NCBI GenBank assembly: GCA_030039095.1
Contig: JASHQP010000398.1
Coordinates: 1 to 11,507 of the forward strand
DNA: 11,507 nt
Source: Streptosporangiaceae bacterium
GTDB lineage: Bacteria > Actinomycetota > Actinomycetes > Streptosporangiales > Streptosporangiaceae
Reading direction: 5' to 3'
Part shown: one piece after another, positions 1 through 4,379 of the stretch
Numbering within the stretch: the first letter of the stretch is position 1
Layout: every line of letters begins with the position of its first letter
Notes under the pieces: model-generated
Databases searched by the model: none
What the model was told of the DNA's origin: nothing
Seen by the model: the letters and a program-made list of their open reading frames with translations, nothing else
Program-made: the position numbers and the translations under genes

Positions 1-165
1 CCCGGCCTCGACGAGCGGGGCGGCACCCTTGAAATCCAGCGCGCCCAGCCCTTCGACCGGCGGGCGGAGCAGCAGATCGACGCGGTCGCCGTCCAGCGCG
101 GCACGGCGGTGACGGACCTGACTCAGGCTGGGGGAACGGGTCAGGATGTAGCCGATGCCCGGCAC
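1..165 (-). pseudogene. C-terminal remnant of a patatin-like phospholipase (partial, N-terminus missing)
   Basis: On the minus strand, in a different frame from the nitroreductase just upstream, codons with good GC3 read ..PGIGYILTRSPSLSQV.. and then ..DRVDLLLRPPVEG.., ..LGALDFKGAAPLVEAG up to the window edge. The succession 'aDlliRPpv.giglldF..a..LieaG' is how I remember the C-terminal end of bacterial patatin-like (RssA/NTE-type) serine lipases. The N-terminal part expected in this family (glycine-rich oxyanion loop, GxSxG nucleophile, DGG/DGA) is absent. Upstream in this frame there is a stop (TGA at 229-231), and the DNA there codes for the nitroreductase in another frame. The only start-like codon is GTG at 163-165, with no convincing ribosome site. 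I infer a deletion or recombination junction, or an assembly chimera near a contig end. The family call rests on recalled motifs only, and the gene continues beyond base 1. Confidence 0.42.
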
Positions 166-1120
166 CGGGGGCGCGGAAGAGAACGGGTTCAGCCGGCACC
201 GGTCCGGGATGGGACAGGCCAACCTCGATCACGGCGCTGTGCAGGGCCATGGCCAGCCCGGCCTCGGTGACGTCGAGCGCGATCTCCTCGAAGCAGGCAC
301 CGCCGCGCAGGAACGTCTCGGCGTCGAGCGTGCCGGCGTGCAGCAGGCACAGCGCGGGCGCGCTGCGCAGCGGTCCCTCGTCGCTGTCGCGGACGATCAT
401 CTCGGCAACGTGCAGCGGCGCCGCGGCGGTGAGCACGCGCGGATGGGTGGCGACGGCCGCGAGCCGGGCCGCGATCGCTGGCGTGAAGAACAGCTCGAGG
501 TCCAGGCCGTCCCGTTCCCTGGCGGCGGCCTGCGGGCTGAACCGCATCAGCGAGTGCAGCTCGCCCTGGGTGGGCCCGTGCATCAGCTTCATCACCCCGG
601 CGCGGCCGGCGAGCCCGGCCATCCGGCCGATCCCGGCCCGGTCGGTCAGCACCGAGAGCGTGAACCCGGCCCGCTTCGCCGTGGCCTGGAGGCCGCCGGC
701 GACCGCCAGCGGAACCGGATCGGGCCGGTATGGCGAGCGGTTCATCGCCCGGCGGCGCAGCGCGAGCCGCCGGGCCGCGGCCGCCGCGCCCGGCGGCTCC
801 TGTCCGGGCAGCAACGTGACGTCGGCAGCCACGCCGCCCGCCGGCCGCCAGCGGACCTCGGACCCGAAGCCGAACGCCGCGGCGGCCACGCACAGGTTGG
901 TGACGACCGCGCCGCACGCCAGGTCACTCTCGCGACCCTGCGGATCGAACTCCCGCAGCACCTGGCGGGACCGGTCGCGCGCGACGCGGAAGCCCGGGCC
1001 GTCGGAGTCGATCCGCCAGCCCTGGGCGTTGTGCGGCGACGGCGCGCGCCACGCATAGTAGAGCAGCCGGTCACGCAGCTCCGGGCTTATCGTGGCCGGT
1101 CCGCTCCGGACCTCAGGCAC
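166..1120 (-). CDS. Acg-type FMN nitroreductase-family protein, 3' end disrupted
   Basis: The minus-strand frame from GTG at 1118-1120 reads PELRDRLLYYAWRAPSPHNAQGW near residues 13-35 (quoted without the preceding residues), matching the 'RAPSxHNxQPW' start of Acg (Rv2032/Rv3131-like) nitroreductases. RRRAMNRSPY around residues 122-131 is the family's 'RRTNRRPF' element. MHGPTQGEL and the ALHSAVIEV segment near the C-terminus also fit. About 25 residues precede the APSPHN motif, as in Rv2032, which supports this GTG. Such proteins bind FMN and are stress- or dormancy-induced in mycobacteria; their true substrates are unclear. The fold seems complete to about PVLFR (around base 173). After that the frame stays open to the window edge but becomes Arg/Pro-rich nonsense, while another frame looks coding. 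No stop codon exists in frame, so the 3' boundary is approximate. Initiation may depend on the leader ORF ending across this start. Confidence 0.72.
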
Positions 1121-1175
1121 TCCGCCGGGACGGCAGCCCGGCGGCCGCCCTCCGGGCGGCAGCTTCGTTTCCCAT
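1113..1175 (-). CDS. 20-codon leader ORF upstream of and overlapping the nitroreductase
   Basis: An ATG at 1173-1175 follows an outstanding ribosome site (GGGGAGGGGGG, four bases before the ATG). It encodes 20 residues beginning MGNEAAARR and ends with TGA at 1113-1115. The stop overlaps the nitroreductase GTG (1118-1120) in the arrangement GTGCCTGA, so ribosomes finishing the leader sit on the downstream start. The nitroreductase GTG itself has only a weak, partly base-paired purine stretch next to it. I infer translational coupling. The alternative is a single-base indel, with this being the true N-terminus of the nitroreductase. The peptide matches nothing I know. Confidence 0.45.
   Translation of the reverse strand: MGNEAAARRAAAGLPSRRSA
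1122..1160 (-). promoter_or_regulatory. Two abutting GC hairpins in the nitroreductase leader
   Basis: On the minus strand, GCCGCCC-GGA-GGGCGGC (1144-1160, 7-bp perfect stem) is followed at once by CCGCCGGG-CTGCCGT-CCCGGCGG (1122-1144, 8-bp perfect stem). The second stem ends one base before the GTG start and includes its only SD-like purines (GGCGG). Both lie inside the leader ORF, so translating ribosomes would melt them. GC-rich DNA forms hairpins easily, so the regulatory role is inference. Confidence 0.4.
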
Positions 1176-1445
1176 AGAACCCCCCTCCCCGCGGCGACCA
1201 TAATCCGGGAGCGCCAGAGACAGCACCGGTCTGGGACTATTCGGTGCGGCCCGTGCGCCGGTAGCTGCCGGCCGCACAAATGTCCGGGAACTCCACGCGG
1301 GGCGGCCCCGGTCTTCATCGTGGCCACACAGGCAGCACATCCGCTTTCCAGCCGGGCCGGCTTGCATGGGACCGGTGACGCAGGTGCTGCACAGGCCGAA
1401 CGGCCAGAGGAGCCAGATGACCACGGTGGTGGGCGGAGCTGAGCG
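1176..1445. other. Divergent intergenic region between nitroreductase leader and dedA
   Basis: About 270 bases lie between the two divergent transcription units, longer if measured from the nitroreductase GTG. The region must hold both promoters, but I see no clear -35/-10 pair. A GGGACTATT element at 1233-1241 resembles one half of the DosR dormancy box, without a good second half. Near the right end is a 10-codon mini-ORF, described separately. A longer frame crossing the region on the plus strand (1092-1442) has no family features and looks like a chance ORF. Confidence 0.5.
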
Positions 1446-1449
1446 GTGA
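1417..1449 (+). CDS. Ten-codon mini-ORF overlapping the dedA start
   Basis: ATG at 1417 is preceded by AGAGGAG (1406-1412) at good spacing and encodes MTTVVGGAER. Its TGA (1447-1449) overlaps the DedA GTG (1446-1448) as GTGA, a typical coupling arrangement. It may be a leader peptide or simply chance, since DedA has its own acceptable GGAG seven bases before its start. Confidence 0.3.
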   Translation: MTTVVGGAER

Positions 1450-2105
1450 CCGGGCTGTTCGCGCTCGACATCGGCTCGCCGGTCTCCTACATCGTCGCGG
1501 TGCTGCTGCCGGCGCTCGACGCGCTGATCCCGTGGCTGCCGAGCGAGACCGTGATCATCGCGCTCGGCGCCGTGACCGCCGGAAGCACCGATCCCCGGAT
1601 CGGGCTGCTGGTCGCGCTCGCCGCATTCGGTGCCTGGCTCGGCGACAACGCCGCCTACCTGATCGGCAGGCGCTTCGGTCCGGCCGTGGACCGGCGGCTG
1701 TTCGCGGGCGAACAGGGTGCGCGCCGGCGCGCCTGGGCCGAGCGGTCGCTCGACCGGTTCGGCATGCGGCTGATCATCGCCTGCCGGTTCATCCCCGGCG
1801 GGCGCACCGCGGTCACCCTGACCTGCGGCCTGATCGGCTTCCCCCGCCGCCGGTTCGCGGTCGCCACGGCTGTGGCGGGGATCGTGTGGGCCAGCTACGC
1901 GTTCTTTCTCGGCCGCCTCGGCGGCAAGGTCTTCGAGGACCGGCCGTGGGCCGGCCTGCTGCTGGCGCTCGGGCTCGGGCTCGCGGTCAGCGTGCTGATC
2001 GAGGGGATACGGCGGCTCCGGCGATGGCGTACCCGTGACCGCGCCCCGCGGCAGCCAGCCGCCGACCACGTCCAGCCGGCGCGCGAGGCTGCCAGGAAAT
2101 CATGA
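1446..2105 (+). CDS. DedA-family (VTT/SNARE-associated) integral membrane protein
   Basis: This 219-residue membrane protein belongs to the DedA family, implicated in lipid-carrier or phospholipid translocation and envelope homeostasis. Visible hallmarks are the early PWLPSET segment (residues 29-35, conserved acidic E34), GDNAAYLIGRRFG (66-78), and the signature RFIPGGRTAVTLTCG (114-128) holding the FxPGGR motif with R114 and R120. The re-entrant/helix pairs at about 10-48 and 52-75 and the helices at about 122-158 and 168-187 fit the usual topology. The tail after residue 188 is strongly basic and probably cytoplasmic. GTG 1446 is the first start after an in-frame TGA at 1440-1442 and has GGAG at 1435-1438. 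The gene is divergent from the nitroreductase and convergent with the DksA-like gene, with 37 bases between stops. The transported substrate cannot be read from sequence. Confidence 0.88.
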   Translation: MTGLFALDIGSPVSYIVAVLLPALDALIPWLPSETVIIALGAVTAGSTDPRIGLLVALAAFGAWLGDNAAYLIGRRFGPAVDRRLFAGEQGARRRAWAERSLDRFGMRLIIACRFIPGGRTAVTLTCGLIGFPRRRFAVATAVAGIVWASYAFFLGRLGGKVFEDRPWAGLLLALGLGLAVSVLIEGIRRLRRWRTRDRAPRQPAADHVQPAREAARKS

Positions 2106-2142
2106 CCCGGGCCGGGCGGAGTCGTCGCACCAGGGCGTCGGC

Positions 2143-2541
2143 TCAGACCGGCGGGGCGTCACACCGCGGGCAGTACCGGGTCTCGGGGATGACGGCGAGC
2201 AGCCCGCCCGGGATCGCCGATCCGCAGTGCTCGCAGCGGCCGAAATCACCGGCGGCGAGCCGGCCGAGAGCCTCTTCGACGTCCGCCAGCTTCCTGCGAG
2301 CCGCGACCGCGCAGCGCAGCAGCGCCTGTGCCTGCTGGCCCGTGCCATCGCCGCGGCCGTCCGGGGCGTCCGCTGCGCCGTGGTAGGCCAGGGACAGCTC
2401 GGTGAGCTCCTTCAGCCGGGCCTGCCATCGGGCCTCGAGCAGCGCCCGCCACCGCGGGCCGTCGGACCGGGCGGGCCGTGCGGGCGCCAGCGCCGTTGCC
2501 GTTGCCGTTGCCACCGTGCTCCTGCGTTCTTCTGAGGGCAT
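2143..2541 (-). CDS. DksA/TraR C4-type zinc-finger protein
   Basis: This 132-residue protein ends in a four-cysteine zinc finger: C103-E-H-C106, seventeen residues, then C124-P-R-C127. The surrounding sequence (GDFGRCEHCGSAIP and PETRYCPRC) is the canonical DksA/TraR finger. Residues about 30-98 are rich in Ala, Leu, Arg and Glu and predict a helical or coiled-coil body. The N-terminal 28 residues are low complexity (ATATATA, encoded by a short GTTGCC repeat on the plus strand). DksA-type proteins enter the RNA polymerase secondary channel and tune promoters under stress. Many small actinobacterial paralogues are uncharacterised, and the acidic coiled-coil tip of DksA is not obvious here. The ATG at 2539-2541 has GGGAAG upstream. 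I am confident of the family, not of the function. Confidence 0.85.
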   Translation of the reverse strand: MPSEERRSTVATATATALAPARPARSDGPRWRALLEARWQARLKELTELSLAYHGAADAPDGRGDGTGQQAQALLRCAVAARRKLADVEEALGRLAAGDFGRCEHCGSAIPGGLLAVIPETRYCPRCDAPPV

Positions 2542-2773
2542 CGCGCTTCCCGTGTCTGGACAGGTGCTTTGCGGTCAGTGCATCCCGCGATCATGCCGGC
2601 CCGGTGAAGCTGTCATGGTGAGGGCATGGAGGCCGGCGGCCGTCTGCCCCCTCTTCCGGCGAGCGCCCGGCCACCTTCCGGCGAGCGCCCGGCCACTTCC
2701 ATCCGGCGAACATACCTATCGCACGGTGCCTCCAACAGGCCCTGCTTTCCTGGGTGTGCCAGAGGAGGACGAC
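2542..2773. other. Divergent intergenic region between dksA-like and zinc-finger genes
   Basis: These 232 bases hold the promoters of both neighbours and the tandem 22-bp repeat. A CATACCTATC stretch at 2711-2720 is the only AT-richer, -10-like element I see toward the plus-strand genes. No convincing -35 element pairs with it. I find no RNA gene here. Confidence 0.4.
2653..2696 (+). repeat. Perfect tandem repeat, 2 x 22 bp
   Basis: The 22-base unit beginning CTTCCGGCGAGCGCCC occurs at 2653-2674 and again, identically, at 2675-2696. A degenerate third partial copy (TTCC..TCCGGCGAAC) follows. It lies between the divergent dksA-like and zinc-finger/response-regulator genes, about 80 bases before the zinc-finger start. 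The 22-bp period is two helical turns, so adjacent protein sites would fall on one DNA face. It could equally be a recent slippage duplication. Confidence 0.85.
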
Positions 2774-2959
2774 ATGTCAATCACGCCGAACCCGGCCTGC
2801 CCGCTGTGCGGGCTCCGCTTTACCTTCGGGCCGCTGCTCGAGCTGCATATCCGGGAGGATCACCGCCACCGGGACCGCTCCGCGGAACCGGATCCCGCAG
2901 ACCACGACCGCGACGCCAGGCGGACGCATCCGCGCCACCGGTCGGGGGCTGAGCGGTGA
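2774..2959 (+). CDS. Small C2H2-type zinc-finger protein
   Basis: The 61-residue product starts at an ATG with a strong ribosome site (AGAGGAGG, 2761-2768). It contains one C2H2 finger: C9-P-L-C12, twelve residues, H25, four residues, H30 (CPLCGLRFTFGPLLELHIREDH spans residues 9-30, here cited by its ends). F16 and L22/L24 match the hydrophobic core of classical fingers. The remainder (31-61) is a charged tail rich in His, Arg and Asp. The TGA stop (2957-2959) overlaps the next ATG (2959-2961), so it is translationally coupled to the response regulator. Single C2H2 fingers are uncommon in bacteria outside Ros/MucR, and this is much shorter than Ros. It may bind DNA or RNA, or a protein partner such as the regulator. 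It is embedded in a longer same-frame open stretch, but the ribosome site clearly selects this start. Confidence 0.8.
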   Translation: MSITPNPACPLCGLRFTFGPLLELHIREDHRHRDRSAEPDPADHDRDARRTHPRHRSGAER

Positions 2960-3654
2960 TGGCTCCGACCGTGCTGCTGGTGGAGGACGAGCGCAAGCTG
3001 CGCGATCTGGTCCGCTCCTACCTGGAGCGGGGCGGGTTCACCGTGATGTCGACCGGGTCGGGCGCCGAGGCCATCAGCCTGGCCGCCTCGTCAGCCCCGG
3101 ACCTGGTGGTACTCGACCTGGGCCTGCCGGACGTGCCGGGCGAGACTGTCGCGGGCGAGGTCCGGAGGACAGGTCAGGTGCCGATCGTGATGCTGACGGC
3201 GAGGGCCGCCGAGGAGGACCGGATCGCCGGGCTCCAGCTCGGCGCCGACGACTACGTGACGAAACCGTTCAGCCCGAGGGAGCTGGTGCTGCGGGTACAG
3301 GCCGTCCTGCGCCGCGGCGGGCCGAGCCCGGGGACGTCCGCCGCGAGTTACGGCGGCGGAACCCTGGTCATCGATGAGCCACGCCGCGAGGTAACGGTAC
3401 GGAACACCCCGGTCGAGCTCACCCCGACCGAGTGGGGAATCCTGGTGGCGCTGGCCACGGTCCCCGGCCGGGTGTACTCGCGCTACGAGCTGATCAACCG
3501 CGTGCGCGGATACGAGTTCGAGGGCTACGAGCGCACCGTTGACTCGCACGTGAAGAACCTGCGCCGCAAGGTTGAGCAGGGCCAGGGCAGCCCGATGATC
3601 GTGCAGACCGTGATGGGCGGCGGATACCGGCTGGGCCTGGCCCGAGATGACTGA
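2959..3654 (+). CDS. OmpR/PhoB-family response regulator (orphan in this window)
   Basis: The 231-residue two-domain protein has a receiver domain (about 4-118): acidic pair E9/D10, phospho-acceptor D53 in VVLDLGLPD, T80 in MLTAR, Y99 and K102 in ADDYVTKPF. A linker leads to a winged-helix DNA-binding domain (about 133-227): VELTPTEWGIL, then the recognition region ERTVDSHVKNLRRKVE, then the GGGYRLG wing. All phosphorylation residues are intact, so a kinase partner is expected, but none is encoded here. ATG 2959 overlaps the zinc-finger stop; GTG 2956 three bases earlier is an alternative. The pair shares one transcript and is convergent with the SMR gene, ten bases between stops. It resembles KdpE/PhoB-type regulators in general, but there are no potassium or phosphate genes nearby to name a regulon. 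Confidence 0.93.
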   Translation: MAPTVLLVEDERKLRDLVRSYLERGGFTVMSTGSGAEAISLAASSAPDLVVLDLGLPDVPGETVAGEVRRTGQVPIVMLTARAAEEDRIAGLQLGADDYVTKPFSPRELVLRVQAVLRRGGPSPGTSAASYGGGTLVIDEPRREVTVRNTPVELTPTEWGILVALATVPGRVYSRYELINRVRGYEFEGYERTVDSHVKNLRRKVEQGQGSPMIVQTVMGGGYRLGLARDD

Positions 3655-3664
3655 TGGCGCCGGC

Positions 3665-3988
3665 TCAGGGAGTCACACCGGACAGGTTCAGCCCGATGAC
3701 CCCGGCCAGGACCAGGCCGATCGACACCAGCTTGACCGCGGACACCGCGTCGCCGAGAAGGGCCATCCCCACGGTCGCCGCCCCGGCGGCCCCGATACCG
3801 GTCCACACCGCGTAGGCCGGCCCCACCTCGAGGGTCCGCAGCGCAATGGTCAGCAATCCGAAACTGACCAGGGCGCAGGCCGCGAAGCCGGCCGTCGGCC
3901 ACGGTCGCGACATGCCGTGGCTCAGCTTCAGGAACACCGCGAACCCCGTCTCGAACAAGCCGGCTGCGACCAGGAGCACCCACGCCAT
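3665..3988 (-). CDS. SMR-family transporter of the SugE/Gdx (guanidinium exporter) type
   Basis: A four-helix small multidrug resistance protein of 107 residues. Starting at ATG 3986-3988 puts the conserved transport glutamate at E13 and S42, Y59 and W62 exactly where Gdx proteins have them, which is why I prefer this start. GTG 3997 (GAAGGG just upstream) and ATG 4018 are alternatives adding 3 or 10 residues. The AYAVWTGIGAAG segment (58-69) is typical of the SugE/Gdx branch, which exports guanidinium in exchange for protons. Oddly, the usual Trp16 of the binding site is Phe (FETGFA). Substrate may therefore differ. Single SMR genes work as antiparallel dimers. The gene lies downstream of the small membrane gene and the deacetylase on the same strand, with about 157 bases in between. 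No guanidine riboswitch was recognised. Confidence 0.88.
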   Translation of the reverse strand: MAWVLLVAAGLFETGFAVFLKLSHGMSRPWPTAGFAACALVSFGLLTIALRTLEVGPAYAVWTGIGAAGAATVGMALLGDAVSAVKLVSIGLVLAGVIGLNLSGVTP

Positions 3989-4019
3989 TGCGGTCACGTC
4001 ACCCTTCGTCCGCGTCATG

Positions 4020-4044
4020 CCTCGTTGATAAAGCCGGAACGAGG
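4020..4044 (-). promoter_or_regulatory. Inverted repeat just upstream of the SMR gene
   Basis: CCTCGTT (4020-4026) and AACGAGG (4038-4044) are perfect 7-bp arms around an 11-base loop, one base before the first possible SMR ATG. On the mRNA the start-proximal arm contains the only purine-rich SD-like bases for ATG 4018. It could be an operator or a start-masking hairpin; both are inference. Confidence 0.4.
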
Positions 4045-4145
4045 AAGCCGGTTGTGCTGGTCATGGAGGCGGGCTGGAGGGGTGCTCCGGCCTACAGCTC
4101 ACCGAGGGGCTGACCGGGCGGCGGGACCGTCGCGGGTCGAGCGGA

Positions 4146-4325
4146 TCACCACAGATCGCCGCTGGTGAGCACGTAGAGGAACGGCACGAGCGGGATGAGG
4201 CCGAAGATCGCCCACGCCACCTTTGCGCCGGTGCGCATCTCGGGCCGCGTGGCCAGGTCGATCCACATCAGCACGACCGCGATCGGGTGCAGGAAACACA
4301 CGAGCAGCTCGAATAGCTTCTTCAT
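4146..4325 (-). CDS. Small two-helix membrane protein, PLDc_N-like
   Basis: This 59-residue hydrophobic protein has helix 1 at about residues 6-22 (LLVCFLHPIAVVLMW), a short charged loop (DLATRPEMRTG), and helix 2 at about 34-54 (KVAWAIFGLIPLVPFLYVL). It ends in SGDLW. The 'K.aWaifgLiplvpflYvl' pattern resembles the phospholipase D/nuclease N-terminal (PLDc_N) type of small membrane segment, which occurs alone in many actinobacteria without known function. ATG 4325 has GTAGGTG at proper distance; ATG 4343, six codons earlier, has no ribosome site. It starts 44 bases after the deacetylase stop, so the two are probably cotranscribed. Confidence 0.72.
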   Translation of the reverse strand: MKKLFELLVCFLHPIAVVLMWIDLATRPEMRTGAKVAWAIFGLIPLVPFLYVLTSGDLW

Positions 4326-4359
4326 CCGACCACACCTACCCATTCAGGCCGGGCGCTAC

Positions 4360-4379
4360 CCGGGGAGTCCTACCCCCGG
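4360..4379 (-). other. Short hairpin over the deacetylase stop codon
   Basis: CCGGGG (4360-4365) and CCCCGG (4374-4379) form a 6-bp stem with an 8-base loop that contains the TAG stop of the deacetylase. There is no following T-run on the minus strand, so I do not call it an intrinsic terminator. It may mark the 3' end weakly or be GC-rich chance. Confidence 0.25.

Noticed and set aside
155..1177. 340-codon plus-strand ORF and 189-917 minus-strand ORF over the nitroreductase
   Set aside because: Both lack recognisable motifs. The other minus frame shows APSPHN and NRSPY nitroreductase signatures.
1092..1442. 116-codon plus-strand ORF covering the divergent intergenic region
   Set aside because: No ribosome site, and Pro/Arg/Gly-rich sequence with no family resemblance. 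It overlaps promoter sequence.
2495..2512. (GTTGCC)x3 hexanucleotide repeat in the 5' part of the DksA-like gene, a possible phase-variable tract
   Set aside because: Six-base units keep the frame, so slippage would only add or remove two residues of a low-complexity N-terminus. Three copies are too few to be notable.
4033..4050. CCGGAACGAGGAAGCCGG, vaguely like part of a guanidine-III riboswitch near the SMR gene
   Set aside because: It lies on the plus strand while the SMR gene is on the minus strand, and the rest of the riboswitch core and pseudoknot is not seen.
4360..4379. Hairpin as an intrinsic terminator after the deacetylase
   Set aside because: The stem is only 6 bp, it spans the stop codon and no T-run follows. 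It is recorded as a weak hairpin only.
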